NCBI RefSeq assembly: GCF_018918025.1
Contig: NZ_JAHLPT010000008.1
Span: 28,966-92,965 of the forward strand
DNA length: 64,000 nucleotides
DNA from: Oscillibacter sp. MSJ-31
GTDB taxonomy: Bacteria > Bacillota > Clostridia > Oscillospirales > Oscillospiraceae
Direction: 5' to 3'
How positions within the stretch are numbered: the stretch's first letter is position 1; every line of letters starts with the position of its first letter. The translations under genes were made by a program, and so were the position numbers. This document shows, in pieces, positions 24,165 through 33,536 of the stretch. The notes under the pieces are model-generated. The model was not told the DNA's origin, searched no databases, and saw only the letters and a program-made list of their open reading frames with translations.

Positions 24165-25352
24165 ATGCTTGCCTTCCTCCTCGCACCGTTTTACCTGCTT
24201 TTTAACCTCTATCTGTTCCGCCGCATCATGGGCTGGGTGCGGGCGTGGTTCCCATGGTTCCGCAAGCGGAAGCATTGGGCCGTGCCCGCCGCGCTGTACG
24301 CCTTCTTTGCGCTCTCCTTTGTTCTGGCCTTTCCGCTGCCTGCCGGACGGCTGAAGCGCGCGCTCATGCTCATCGGGAATTATTGGCTCGGCGTGCTGCT
24401 CTATCTGCTGCTGGCAGTCCTGCTCGCGGACGGACTGCGGCTGCTGCTCGTCCACGGTCTGAAGCTCCGTTCTCTGCGCTCGGCGCGGATGCACCGCATC
24501 GCGGGTTGCCTGTGTGCGGCGGCCATTCTTGTGACCTCCGTCGGCGGCGTGATCAACGCCCGCGTCGTGCGCGTCACGCCCTACGAGGTCACCGTAAACA
24601 AGTCCGCCGGCAGCATGGAGAGCATGAAGGTCGTGCTGCTCGCCGATCTCCACCTCGGCTACAACGTGGGGCTTGCGCAGATGGAGCGCATGGTCGCGCG
24701 CGTAAACGAGCAGGATGCCGATGTGGTCGTCATTGCGGGCGACATTTTTGATAACGCCTGGGAGGCCGTGGAGGAGCCGGAGCAGATCGCCGCGGTGCTG
24801 CGCGGCATCCGGTCGAGGTACGGCGTCTACGCCGTCTACGGCAACCACGACATCGAGGAGCCTATCTTAGCGGGCTTCACCTTCCGAAGCGACGGGAAAA
24901 AGCAGAGCAGCCCCGAGATGGACGCCTTTCTCGCGTCCGCGAACATCCGTCTCCTGCGCGACGAGGCCGTGCTGCTCGGCGGCGAGGTTTATCTTTACGG
25001 CCGCCCCGACGCGCAGCGCCCGGGGCGCGGGATCGAGGTGCGCAAAACGCCCGCGGAGCTCGTCGAGGGGCTGGATACGGACAAGCCCATTCTGGTCCTT
25101 GACCACCAGCCGCGCGAGCTGGAGGCGCTGGCCGCGGCGGGCGTGGACGTCGATCTCTGCGGGCACACGCACGACGGGCAGATGTTCCCCGGCAACCTCA
25201 CCGTCCGGCTATTTTGGGAGAATGCCTGCGGCTGTCTCCGCGTGGGGTCGATGCACAGCATCGTGACCTCGGGCGTCGGCCTCTTCGGGCCGAATATGCG
25301 CGTGGCGACCAGAGCCGAGATCTGCCCCATCACCATCCGCTTCGCTGAATGA
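24165..25352 (+). CDS. Membrane-anchored metallophosphoesterase
   Basis: The 395-residue protein has four N-terminal hydrophobic segments (to about residue 140), then a calcineurin-type metallophosphoesterase domain: VVLLADLHLGYN (DxH), VVIAGDIFDN (GDxxD-like), YGNHD (GNHD) and CGHTHDGQ (GHTH). This is the YkuE-like membrane-bound type, acting outside or at the membrane on phospholipid or other phosphodiesters. GGAAAGGAG is 14 bases before the ATG, a long spacing; a GTG at 24129 is an alternative start. Confidence 0.9.
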   Translation: MLAFLLAPFYLLFNLYLFRRIMGWVRAWFPWFRKRKHWAVPAALYAFFALSFVLAFPLPAGRLKRALMLIGNYWLGVLLYLLLAVLLADGLRLLLVHGLKLRSLRSARMHRIAGCLCAAAILVTSVGGVINARVVRVTPYEVTVNKSAGSMESMKVVLLADLHLGYNVGLAQMERMVARVNEQDADVVVIAGDIFDNAWEAVEEPEQIAAVLRGIRSRYGVYAVYGNHDIEEPILAGFTFRSDGKKQSSPEMDAFLASANIRLLRDEAVLLGGEVYLYGRPDAQRPGRGIEVRKTPAELVEGLDTDKPILVLDHQPRELEALAAAGVDVDLCGHTHDGQMFPGNLTVRLFWENACGCLRVGSMHSIVTSGVGLFGPNMRVATRAEICPITIRFAE

Positions 25353-25390
25353 AAAAAGGGAAACGGTTTTGCAAACCGTCTCCCTTTTTT
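25353..25390. terminator. Bidirectional terminator
   Basis: GGGAAACGGTTT pairs with AAACCGTCTCCC, flanked by A6 and T6. It serves the convergent metallophosphoesterase and EamA genes. Confidence 0.85.
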
Positions 25391-26255
25391 ATTTTTTCTC
25401 CGGCAGCTCGTTCCAGAGCGTGAAGCCGAGGATCAGCGCACCGCCGACAAGCTGCGGCGCCGTGACCGGCTCGCCGAGCACCGTCACCGAGACGATGACC
25501 GCCACGAGCGGGTCCATGTAGCTCAGCAGAGCGACCTCCTGCCCCGGCAGCTCGCGCAGGGCGGAAAAATACAGGCAGTAAGTCACGCCCGTGTGGAAGA
25601 AGCCCACGATGAGCAGGCAGACCCAGCCGCGCGCGTCGAGCGTCCCCAGCGATACGCCGCCAGTCGCGGCGACGTAGGGAATGAGAATGACGATGGCGGC
25701 TAAAAACTGCAAAAAGGTCCGCTGGATGCCCGCGACGCTTCGGATGAACTTATTGAGCAGAATGACCGCGGCGTAGAACGCCGCCGCGCCGAGGCCGAAG
25801 AGCACGCCCCGCACATCCGCGCCGCCGCGGAGCCCCCCGACGCCGATGACCAGCACCAGTCCCAGCGTGGACATCACGAAGCAGACGATCTGCTTTCCCG
25901 TCAGCCTTTCGTGAAAGAGCAGAGGGCAGGCAGCGGTGACGAGCACGGGCGCAAAATAGTAGCTCAGCGTCGCGACGGACACGGTGGTGTAGCGGTAGGC
26001 CTCGAAAAGCAAGATCCAGTTCACGCCCATCGCCATGCCGGAGAGGAGCAGCAGCGCGGCCTCACGCCGATTCGCGCGCAGCGCGAGCTTCTGTCCGCTC
26101 ACGAGCAGATAGCCGCCGACGAGCAGCGCCGCCATCACCGCGCGGTAAAGCGCCAGCTCGCCCGAGGAAACGGAAATGCCGCGCACGAACGGCGCAAGCG
26201 TACCGAAGATAACGGCCGCCGCTGCAAGCATCCCGCGCGCCCTTCGCTGTTCCAT
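25389..26255 (-). CDS. EamA/DMT family transporter
   Basis: The 288-residue protein has ten membrane helices in two EamA halves (AAAAVIFGTLAPFVRGISVS in the first; GVLFGLGAAAFYAAVILLNK opening the second). LSYMDPLVAVIVSVTVLGEP near the end is a typical EamA signature. AGGGAGGAAGGACTC sets the start at 26255. It exports or imports a metabolite that cannot be named from sequence. Confidence 0.9.
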   Translation of the reverse strand: MEQRRARGMLAAAAVIFGTLAPFVRGISVSSGELALYRAVMAALLVGGYLLVSGQKLALRANRREAALLLLSGMAMGVNWILLFEAYRYTTVSVATLSYYFAPVLVTAACPLLFHERLTGKQIVCFVMSTLGLVLVIGVGGLRGGADVRGVLFGLGAAAFYAAVILLNKFIRSVAGIQRTFLQFLAAIVILIPYVAATGGVSLGTLDARGWVCLLIVGFFHTGVTYCLYFSALRELPGQEVALLSYMDPLVAVIVSVTVLGEPVTAPQLVGGALILGFTLWNELPEKK

Positions 26256-26453
26256 GAGTCCTTCCTCCCTGCGCAAAAGAATGTCATCATTATAAAGGCT
26301 TCGCCGCAAAATGCAAGCTGCGGAACGCACAAATCGCGGCATTTACTTTCACCCCGCCATCGGATAAGATAGAGGAAGAAAAAATTTTTTGCGTGTTCCG
26401 CGCGACCTTCGCGCCGCGTTTGCGGTAAATAGAGTGAAAGGAGGCGGGGCCAA

Positions 26454-27008
26454 ATGAAGGACGAGCAGATCATCGCGCTGTATTTTGCGCGCAATGAGGA
26501 TGCCATCGGCGAGACCGACAAAAAATACGGAGCGCGGCTCCTGCAGCTCGCGCAGCGCATTCTCCTCGACCAGTTTGCCTGCGAGGAGGTGCGCTCGGAC
26601 ACCTATCTGAAAACGTGGAACGCCATTCCTCCGCAGCGCCCGCCGGTGTTTTCGGCTTTTCTCAGCCGTTTGACGCGGCAGGGCGCCATCGACCGCTATC
26701 GCCGCGACGGCGCGCAGAAGCGCGGCGCGCGGGAATATCTTCTCTCCCTTGAAGAGCTGGGCGACGCGGTCGGCGGCGAGGCGGACGAAGCGCTGGACGC
26801 GAGGCTGCTCGCCGAGAGCATCGAGCGCTACCTGCGCACGCTCTCGCCGCGCGAGCGCGGCGTCTTCCTCGCCCGCTATTTCTACGTCGATCCGCTTGCC
26901 GACGTCGCGCGGCAGTACGGCACGAGCATCGGCGCGGTCAAAAGCCTCCTCTACCGTACGCGGCAGGGTCTGCGCGCACATCTGGAACAGGAGGGCTTTA
27001 CGGTATGA
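26454..27008 (+). CDS. RNA polymerase sigma-70 family factor (ECF type)
   Basis: The 184-residue protein has region 2 (DQFACEEVRSDTYLKTWNAI, FLSRLTRQGAIDRYRRD) and region 4 (YLRTLSPRERGVFLARYFYV, SIGAVKSLLYRTRQGLRAHL). AAAGGAGGCGGGGCCAA precedes the ATG. Its end overlaps the next gene as ATGA; that gene encodes a membrane protein with a large external domain, so sigma and sensor or anti-sigma factor are co-translated. Confidence 0.92.
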   Translation: MKDEQIIALYFARNEDAIGETDKKYGARLLQLAQRILLDQFACEEVRSDTYLKTWNAIPPQRPPVFSAFLSRLTRQGAIDRYRRDGAQKRGAREYLLSLEELGDAVGGEADEALDARLLAESIERYLRTLSPRERGVFLARYFYVDPLADVARQYGTSIGAVKSLLYRTRQGLRAHLEQEGFTV

Positions 27009-28225
27009 CGAACGAACAGCTCAGCGCTTCCCTCAGCTATCTTGGCGACGAGTTGCTGGCGGAGTGCGGCGCGCGGCGGCAGAGGCCGAAGCGCTCATGG
27101 CGGACGGCGCTGATCAAGGCCGCGTGCATCGCACTGGTGCTTTTCAGCGGCATCTACGTCGCCGGACGCTTCGACTACTCGCTCGGCGCGGGCTGCGCCT
27201 CCAGCCCCGGCACGATCGCGGACGGCCGCTATTATTACCACGTCCGCCACAGCGGCGTCTGGTGCTACGATCCCGCCATGGGCACGAGCGAGCGGGTGCT
27301 CAGCACCTTCTGGTACGATGGCTACGCAGTGAACGGCTACGGCATTTACTACCTTCGGGGCGAAACGCTCTATGTGCAGGTACACGAGACGGGCGAGCGG
27401 ATAAAGCTCTACACCGCACCGCAGGACTGCACGCGGCTTTTCTTCTCGCTGCTCGGCGACGGGCGCATCGACGTCCGGCTCCGCTTCAACAGCTATACCA
27501 TTCATCAGGACAAAGTCCCAACCGACACAGAGCCCAATGTACCGCCCCGGAGCTATAATGACACCATCGTCTGGAGCGAATACCTGCTCGACGGCAGGAC
27601 CGGCGAGCTGCTGGAGGTCCGGCAGGAGTACGCATCCTCCGGCGCGGGCTTCGAGCAGTTCTATGAAAACACGCACCTCACGTTCGGCGGGTACGAATTT
27701 ACCCTCGTGCCGAGCGGTCAGCGGGCGGACGGGGTCGCCCTCTACCGGCTTCTCCGCGACGGCGAGGACGTGACACCCGAGGGGACGCTGTTCGATCAGG
27801 GCTTCTTCGTGCTCCGCGGCGGCCAATACGCTCTGGTCGAGTGTGTGAGAGGCGAGAAGCTGACACACAATATGCTCTGCCTCGGTGCGGACGGCTCGGT
27901 CACAACGCTGCGCTGCCCGAACACACGCAGCTACGTCGCCGCGGCAGACGGGTTCGTTTTCTACGACCAGTACGAATGGCAGCTTGCCGAACAGCGGTAC
28001 GTCGGCGTCGGTTGCCATGACATCGCGACCGGCGAGGAATGGCTCCTCACCGTCGACCGCACGGACCTCACGCGGGAGCTCTACGACTACACGACCGACG
28101 GGGCCTATCTCTACGCCTGCGCGCCGTGGAGCAGCGCGCACACGGTCTGGCGGCTCGTCTCCGACGAGGACGGCAGGCCCGCCGCGCTGGAATACGTTGA
28201 CACGGTGGACCCCGCACGGCATTGA
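27005..28225 (+). CDS. Membrane protein with large external domain, probable anti-sigma partner
   Basis: The 406-residue protein has a short cytoplasmic N-terminus (about 1-33, MTNEQLSASLSYLGDELLAE), one membrane helix (about 34-53) and an external region with repeated strands of the kind DGRYYYHVRHSGVWCYDP and AVNGYGIYYLRGETLY, which suggest a beta-propeller such as DUF5050. Overlap with the sigma gene supports an anti-sigma or sensing role. No classical zinc anti-sigma motif is visible, so this remains inference. Confidence 0.7.
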   Translation: MTNEQLSASLSYLGDELLAECGARRQRPKRSWRTALIKAACIALVLFSGIYVAGRFDYSLGAGCASSPGTIADGRYYYHVRHSGVWCYDPAMGTSERVLSTFWYDGYAVNGYGIYYLRGETLYVQVHETGERIKLYTAPQDCTRLFFSLLGDGRIDVRLRFNSYTIHQDKVPTDTEPNVPPRSYNDTIVWSEYLLDGRTGELLEVRQEYASSGAGFEQFYENTHLTFGGYEFTLVPSGQRADGVALYRLLRDGEDVTPEGTLFDQGFFVLRGGQYALVECVRGEKLTHNMLCLGADGSVTTLRCPNTRSYVAAADGFVFYDQYEWQLAEQRYVGVGCHDIATGEEWLLTVDRTDLTRELYDYTTDGAYLYACAPWSSAHTVWRLVSDEDGRPAALEYVDTVDPARH

Positions 28226-28243
28226 GACAGAGGAAACGACAGC

Positions 28244-28282
28244 AAAAAGGGAGAGCTTCCGGCGGAAGCTCTCCCTTTTTTC
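28244..28282. terminator. Bidirectional terminator
   Basis: GGGAGAGCTTCC pairs with GGAAGCTCTCCC across GGC, with A5 before and T6 after. Confidence 0.85.
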
Positions 28283-28294
28283 GCACACGGTGCG

Positions 28295-28480
28295 TTATTC
28301 CTTTTTCTGTGCGTCCTCCGCGCCGTTCTTCTCCTTCCGCTCGCGCAGGATGCGCCCCACGCACACGAGCGCAAGGAGCGCCCACAGGGCGATGCCCGCC
28401 GTCCAGTCCTTGAGGTAGCAGCCCACCGCCATCAGAATGGTGAGCGGCAGAACGATATACAGCGTCCGAATTTTGATCAT
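28295..28480 (-). CDS. Small hypothetical membrane protein
   Basis: 61 residues with two hydrophobic segments (about 6-22 and 29-44) and a charged tail RERKEKNGAEDAQKKE. AGGAGGAAGAAACC precedes the ATG. It follows the HD nucleotidase gene by 16 bases and probably shares its transcript. No family recognised. Confidence 0.6.
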   Translation of the reverse strand: MIKIRTLYIVLPLTILMAVGCYLKDWTAGIALWALLALVCVGRILRERKEKNGAEDAQKKE

Positions 28481-28496
28481 GGTTTCTTCCTCCCTG

Positions 28497-29072
28497 TTAT
28501 TCCAGCTCGTCGAGCGTCATGGAAAAGCTCTCCGCGCAGTGCTCCATAAAGTAATCCAGCTCGGGCAGATGCATCGCGTCGAGCGCGGCGCGGGTCTGCT
28601 CGGCGGCGCGGCGAAATTCCGCGTTGCCCGCCTTGAGCTCCTCGACGCACTTGATATAGGCGGATAGCTTGTCCGCCGCCTTGACCAACTCGAGCACCTC
28701 GCCGTCCGCGCAGTCGAGCACGTCGTCGTAGTCCGGCCTGAGCTCGTCGGGCAGCATGGCAAGGAGCCGTCCGCAGGCGACCGCCTCGACCTTCTTGTAG
28801 GCATCGCGGATCTCGGGCGCGTAATACTTGATAGGCGTGGGCATATCGCCGGTGATGATCTCGCTCGCGTCATGGTAGAGCGCGGCCGCGGCGACCTGTC
28901 CCGCGTCGATCTGCCCGCCGTACACGCGGTTTCGGATCACCGCGAGCGCGTGCGCGAGCACCGCGACCATGTGGCTGTGCTCCTGCACGTTTTCGGAAAA
29001 GGTGTTGCGCATGAGCGCCCAGCGTGTGATGTAGCGCATCCGCGCGATGTAGGCAAAAAAGTGGCTTTTCAT
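28497..29072 (-). CDS. yfbR: HD-domain 5'-deoxynucleotidase (YfbR-like)
   Basis: The 191-residue protein matches YfbR in length and pattern: ITRWALMRNTFSENVQEHSHMVA, YHDASEIITGDMPTPIKY, and AADKLSAYIKCVEEL. The HD residues bind metal and the enzyme removes phosphate from deoxynucleoside monophosphates in the cytosol. It overlaps the mtaB end by four bases (ATGA). Confidence 0.92.
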   Translation of the reverse strand: MKSHFFAYIARMRYITRWALMRNTFSENVQEHSHMVAVLAHALAVIRNRVYGGQIDAGQVAAAALYHDASEIITGDMPTPIKYYAPEIRDAYKKVEAVACGRLLAMLPDELRPDYDDVLDCADGEVLELVKAADKLSAYIKCVEELKAGNAEFRRAAEQTRAALDAMHLPELDYFMEHCAESFSMTLDELE

Positions 29073-30358
29073 GTCTCCTCCGGTTCCCCGCGCAGGCCGT
29101 CGCCGTCGACGGCGGTGATGCGCACGTTTTGTACAGTGTTATGTAACCCTTTCATCCCCACCGTGACGGGCATATAGTTCGGCGCGTGGCCGACGCTGCC
29201 CTCTCCCCTGTCCTGCTCAAAGAGCACGGGGAAGGTCTTTCCCACGCAGCGGGCGAGATAGCCTTGGTGCATCCGCTCCGCGACGGCGGCGGCGCGCGCC
29301 GCGCGCTCTTCGCGCACGCTCATGTCCACCTGCGCCATCGCCGCGGCCTTCGTGCCGGGGCGGACGGAATAGGGGAAGATGTGCATGGCGGCGAAGCCGC
29401 ACTTTTCAATGAAGGCGAGCGTCTCACCGAACTCCTCCTCCGTCTCCTCCGGGAAGCCGGTGATGAGGTCGGTGGTGATGGCGGGGTCGTCAAAATATTC
29501 GCGCAGCAGCTCCACAGACTCATAATACCGCGCGGTGTCGTACCGGCGGTTCATGCGCCTGAGCGTCGCGTCGCAGCCGGACTGCATCGAGAGATGGAAG
29601 TGCGGGCAGAGGGTCGGGAGCTTTTTCGCCCGCTCGCAGAATTCCCGCGTCACCGTGCGCGGCTCGAGCGAGCCGAGCCGGATGCGCATCTCCCCGCCCT
29701 CGCGGGCGATAAGCTCTAAAAGGTCGATGAGCGTCGTGCCGTCCTTGAGGTCGTGGCCGTAGGAGGAAATTTCGATGCCCGTGACCACAAGCTCACGGTA
29801 GCCCTGTGAGCACAGGGCGCGCACCTGCTCCGCCGCCTTGTCCATCGGCAGCGAGCGCACGGGGCCGCGCGCGTAGGGAATGATGCAGTAGGTGCAGAAG
29901 TTCACGCAGCCGTCCTCGACCTTGAGCATCGCGCGGGTGCGGTTCGCCATGCCGCCCGCCGGCAGCACCTCGAACGTGCGGCGGCGCAGCGCGTCGTCGA
30001 TGTCCGCGACCGCCTCGCGCGTTTTCACGGCCTCCTCCAGCCGGTCAAGGAATCGCGCGCGGTCGTTCGTGCCCATCAAAAGGTCGATGCCGAGGCTCTT
30101 CGCCTCCTCCTCGTGCGTCTGAACGTAGCAGCCGCAGGCGGCGACCACCGCGTCGGGACTGTTCTTCTTCGCGCGGCGGATCATCTGGCGCGACTTCTTG
30201 TCGCTCACCGCCGTGACCGAGCAGGTGTTGATGATGTAAGCATCGGCGGGAGACTCAAAATCCACCAGCTCGTGCCCGCGGGCGGTCAGCTCCTGCTCCA
30301 TCGCCTGCGTCTCGTATTGATTCACCTTGCAGCCCAGGGTGTAAATACCGATCTTCAT
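29069..30358 (-). CDS. mtaB: tRNA (N6-threonylcarbamoyladenosine37-C2) methylthiotransferase MtaB
   Basis: The 429-residue protein has an N-terminal MTTase domain (IYTLGCKVNQYETQAMEQEL, INTCSVTAVSDKKSRQ, ACGCYVQ) with three cysteines for one cluster, a radical SAM CxxxCxxC (GCVNFCTYCIIPYARG) and a C-terminal region in the TRAM position. TLGCKVNQYE is the MtaB-type signature. It adds the methylthio group to t6A37. Start at MKIGIY (30358) rather than an upstream Met, by homology. Confidence 0.95.
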   Translation of the reverse strand: MKIGIYTLGCKVNQYETQAMEQELTARGHELVDFESPADAYIINTCSVTAVSDKKSRQMIRRAKKNSPDAVVAACGCYVQTHEEEAKSLGIDLLMGTNDRARFLDRLEEAVKTREAVADIDDALRRRTFEVLPAGGMANRTRAMLKVEDGCVNFCTYCIIPYARGPVRSLPMDKAAEQVRALCSQGYRELVVTGIEISSYGHDLKDGTTLIDLLELIAREGGEMRIRLGSLEPRTVTREFCERAKKLPTLCPHFHLSMQSGCDATLRRMNRRYDTARYYESVELLREYFDDPAITTDLITGFPEETEEEFGETLAFIEKCGFAAMHIFPYSVRPGTKAAAMAQVDMSVREERAARAAAVAERMHQGYLARCVGKTFPVLFEQDRGEGSVGHAPNYMPVTVGMKGLHNTVQNVRITAVDGDGLRGEPEET

Positions 30359-30446
30359 GCTTTCTCCTTGCTTTTCGTGGATTTTCCGCATATAATCATA
30401 CCATGTTTTCGCTTGATTGCAAGTGCAAAGAAAGGAATGCTTTGCT

Positions 30447-31580
30447 ATGATCTATCTCGACCATGCCGCCACCACGCCTGTCGCGCGCGAGGTGGCGGAT
30501 ACGATGTACGATGTTTTACTAAACGGCAGCGGCAACCCCAGCTCGCAGTATCCCTACGGCGCCGCCGCGAAAAAGCGTCTGGAGGCGGACCGCGCGGTCA
30601 TCGCCGCCGCACTCGGCTGCAAGCCGGACGAGCTGTATTTTACCTCCTGCGGCACGGAGAGCGACAACTGGGCCATCCGCCTTGCCGCCCACCAGAACCG
30701 CCGCGTCGGAAAGCACATCATCACCACCGCCGTGGAGCACAGCGCCGTGCTTGAGCCTTGCCGTCAGCTGGAGCAGGAGGGCTATGCCGTCACCTATCTC
30801 GCGCCCGACCGTCAGGGCAGCATCACCGCGCAGCAGGTCGCGGACGCGCTGCGCGAGGATACGGCGCTCGTCTCCGTGATGCTCGTGAACAACGAGACCG
30901 GCTGTGTGTTCCCCGTCGGCGAGATTGCGCGGCTCCTGCGCGAGCGCGGCTCCAAGGCGCTGCTGCACACCGACGCCGTGCAGGCGTTTTTGAAGCTCCC
31001 GTTCCGCGCGGATACGCTGGGCGCGGACCTCATTTCCGTCAGCGGACACAAGCTCAACGCCCCCAAGGGCGTCGGCGCGCTTTACATCGGCCCGCGCTGC
31101 CGCGCGGTGCGTCCGCTGCTCGCGGGCGGCGGACAGGAGCGCGGCCTGCGCTCGGGCACCGAGGCCACGGCGCAGATCGCGGGCTTCGCCAAGGCGGTGG
31201 AGCTGCGGCTGGAGGGCTATGAGGAAAAGCTCGCCCGCATGGCGCAGCTCAAGCAGTACGCGCTCGAGCAGCTCCTCACCATCGACGGCGTGGTGCGCAT
31301 CGGGAACGGCGACGCCCCGCATATCCTCTCCGTCTCGCTCGTCGGCTATCCGAGCGCGAACGTTGTCACCGAGCTCGGCGCGCAGGGCATCTGCATCTCC
31401 GCCGGCTCGGCCTGCCACCGCGGCAAGCTCAGCCACGTCTACGCCGCGATGAAGCTCGACAAAAAGACGGCCGCGGGTGTTCTGCGCGTCAGCTTCGCGC
31501 CCGAAACGACCGAAGCGGACGTCGACGCGCTCGTTTCCGCTCTCCGCAGGCACAGGGAAACGCGCTTTCCCATGCTGTAA
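30447..31580 (+). CDS. Cysteine desulfurase (NifS/IscS family)
   Basis: The 377-residue protein begins MIYLDHAATTPVA and has the PLP site SVSGHKLNAPKGVGAL (Lys in SGHK) and the catalytic Cys in SAGSACHRG. HTDAVQAFLK and SGTEATAQIAGF are also family motifs. It mobilises sulfur from cysteine for Fe-S clusters or tRNA thiolation. Divergent from mtaB, an Fe-S enzyme, which supports a role in tRNA sulfur modification. No iscU lies next to it. Confidence 0.94.
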   Translation: MIYLDHAATTPVAREVADTMYDVLLNGSGNPSSQYPYGAAAKKRLEADRAVIAAALGCKPDELYFTSCGTESDNWAIRLAAHQNRRVGKHIITTAVEHSAVLEPCRQLEQEGYAVTYLAPDRQGSITAQQVADALREDTALVSVMLVNNETGCVFPVGEIARLLRERGSKALLHTDAVQAFLKLPFRADTLGADLISVSGHKLNAPKGVGALYIGPRCRAVRPLLAGGGQERGLRSGTEATAQIAGFAKAVELRLEGYEEKLARMAQLKQYALEQLLTIDGVVRIGNGDAPHILSVSLVGYPSANVVTELGAQGICISAGSACHRGKLSHVYAAMKLDKKTAAGVLRVSFAPETTEADVDALVSALRRHRETRFPML

Positions 31581-31601
31581 TTTTTCCATTCGAGGTCGCT
31601 C

Positions 31602-32984
31602 ATGTTCTCCTATCTTCGTCAGCCCGGGGGCTTTTACCGACGGCTTTTTCTGCTCGCTCTGCCCATCATCGTGCAGAATCTCATCACCACCTCGCTCGGC
31701 TTCCTCGATACCTTCATGGTTGGTCTGCTCGGCAGCGAGCAGATGTCCGCCGTCACGGTGGCAAATGTGCCCATCTTCATCATCCAGCTCATCGTCTTTG
31801 GATTGCAGAGCGGGTCGAGCGTGCTCATCAGCCAATACTGGGGCCGCGGCGACCGCGAGAGCATCAACCGCGTCATCGGCATTGGCTTGTGCATTGCCGG
31901 CAGCGTCTCGACCGTTTTCGCCCTCATCATGGCGTTCTTCCCGGCGGATGTTCTGCTGCTGGTGACGGACAATCTCCGTCTCGTCGCGATCGGCACGCCG
32001 TATATCCGCATCGTCGGCTTCTCGTATATCCTCAATTCCCTCTCGTCCATCTACATCGGGATGCAGCGCAGCATCGAAAATCCGCGCTTCGGTATGCTGG
32101 TGTTCGGCGCGTCCATGCTCTGCAATACCGTGGGCAATTATGTGCTCATCTTCGGCAAGCTCGGCTTCCCCGCGCTCGGCGTCACAGGCGCGGCGGCCGC
32201 CACGCTGCTCTCGCGCGTGGTGGAATTTGCGCTCGCCTTCGGCTACGCCCTGCGCTGCCGCACCGTGCCGCTCCAATGGAGCGCCCTTCTCCGCCCGGGC
32301 CGCGAGATGCTGCGCCGCTTCATCCACTACAGCGCGCCGGTGCTGGCGAACGAAACGCTCTGGGGCGTGGGCTACTCGCTCATCACCGTCATCATGGGCC
32401 ACATGGCCGCGAGCGGCGACCTCATCGCCGCCTACACCGTGGCAGGCAGCATTGACAAGCTCTCCACCGCCGGCATCTACGGCATCGCCAACGCAGCCGC
32501 CGTCATCGTCGGCAAGGAGATCGGCATCGGCAGCAGCCGCGAGAGCGTCGTGCGCATCGGCAAGGCCGTGTGCCTCACGGCATTTCTCTTCGCGCTCGCC
32601 CTCGGCGGCGTGGAGCTTCTGGCCTTTTTTACGCTGCTCCGGCCGTATGTGCTGCCGCTTTTCTCCCTCTCGGCGGGCGCGGCGGCGATGTGCGCGGTCA
32701 TGGTGTACTGCTACGCGGGCGTGATGCCCCTCCACGGCTTTTCGTCCACGATGGTCGTGGGTGTGCTGCGCGGCGGCGGCGACGTGCGCGCCTCGCTGCT
32801 CATCGACAACTTCCCTCTCTGGTGCGTGGAGCTGCCGCTGATGTGCCTGCTCGGCCTTGTCCTTAAGGTGCCGAACGAGGTGTTCTGCCTGTGCATCGCC
32901 ATCGAGCATCTGGCAAAGACTCCCGTCGGCCTTTGGCGCATCCACGGCGGCAAATGGGTGCATGACATCACACGAAGCGATTAA
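31602..32984 (+). CDS. MATE family transporter
   Basis: The 460-residue protein has about twelve membrane helices. It starts FYRRLFLLALPIIVQNLITTSLGFLDTFMV, with VGGLGSEQ-like loops and NTVGNYVLIFGKLGFPALGV typical of MATE. It differs from the MATE at 22483 in its N-terminus, so the two are not a recent duplication. It lies 21 bases after the desulfurase stop with a weak ribosome site (GAGGTCGCTC). Confidence 0.92.
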   Translation: MFSYLRQPGGFYRRLFLLALPIIVQNLITTSLGFLDTFMVGLLGSEQMSAVTVANVPIFIIQLIVFGLQSGSSVLISQYWGRGDRESINRVIGIGLCIAGSVSTVFALIMAFFPADVLLLVTDNLRLVAIGTPYIRIVGFSYILNSLSSIYIGMQRSIENPRFGMLVFGASMLCNTVGNYVLIFGKLGFPALGVTGAAAATLLSRVVEFALAFGYALRCRTVPLQWSALLRPGREMLRRFIHYSAPVLANETLWGVGYSLITVIMGHMAASGDLIAAYTVAGSIDKLSTAGIYGIANAAAVIVGKEIGIGSSRESVVRIGKAVCLTAFLFALALGGVELLAFFTLLRPYVLPLFSLSAGAAAMCAVMVYCYAGVMPLHGFSSTMVVGVLRGGGDVRASLLIDNFPLWCVELPLMCLLGLVLKVPNEVFCLCIAIEHLAKTPVGLWRIHGGKWVHDITRSD

Positions 32985-33022
32985 AAGGAGCTGCCGGACA
33001 TTTTGTCCGGCAGCTCCTTTTC
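32983..33022. terminator. Bidirectional terminator ending the pilus operon
   Basis: AAAAGGAGCTGCCGGACA pairs perfectly with TGTCCGGCAGCTCCTTTT around a short T-rich loop. It serves the MATE gene and the convergent type IV pilus operon, whose last stop codon lies inside it. Confidence 0.9.
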
Positions 33023-33536
33023 ACTTTTTGCCCGCGTTGATGCGCTTGACGTCGAAGCATGTCTCCTTCAGGATATTCCCCTGCGCGTCCGCGATGGCAA
33101 AGGAAACGGTAAAGATCCCTGTTTTGGCGCTGTAGCTGATGAAGTCCGTTTCCCCCGTGCCGGTCGTCCGCACCCGCAGGCCCTGCGGGTAGGAGGCCGA
33201 GCCGAGGAGCCGGAACTCCTTGCTGTCGGTCGTCTGAATGACGACCTCGCCGTCGTCGCTGATCGCAAACGAGCCTCCGCCGCCGCTGTCCGTCGTGCCG
33301 ACGCCCTGGATGAACATATTCTGTCCCACCTCGCCGCTGTAGCGCAGCTTGTCGCTGATGGCTGCCGTCAGCGTGGAGCAGAGCAGCTCCGTCTCCGACA
33401 GCTCCATCGACTCGCGGTACGTCCGCACGGCAAAGCGCACGCCCACCGCCAGCATCGCGCTGATGAGCAGCACGATCAGCACCGTACACAGCGTTTCGGT
33501 GAGCGTCACGCCGCGGCTGCCGCGCAGTTTTTTCAT
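33021..33536 (-). CDS. Prepilin-like minor pilin (last gene of pilus operon)
   Basis: The 171-residue protein begins MKKLRGSRG, then VTLTETLCTVLIVLLISAML: a type IV prepilin leader with cleavage after Gly9 and Glu at mature position 5. A soluble domain follows with strands and the Gly-rich stretch TTDSGGGGSFAISDDG. It overlaps the preceding pilin gene by four bases (ATGA). Probable minor pilin that joins a tip or initiation complex. Confidence 0.85.
   Translation of the reverse strand: MKKLRGSRGVTLTETLCTVLIVLLISAMLAVGVRFAVRTYRESMELSETELLCSTLTAAISDKLRYSGEVGQNMFIQGVGTTDSGGGGSFAISDDGEVVIQTTDSKEFRLLGSASYPQGLRVRTTGTGETDFISYSAKTGIFTVSFAIADAQGNILKETCFDVKRINAGKK

Noticed and set aside
30519..32963. 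814-codon open frame on the minus strand over the cysteine desulfurase and MATE genes
   Set aside because: Both plus-strand genes have clear families; the antisense frame is rich in His, Arg, Asp and Glu without any motif.
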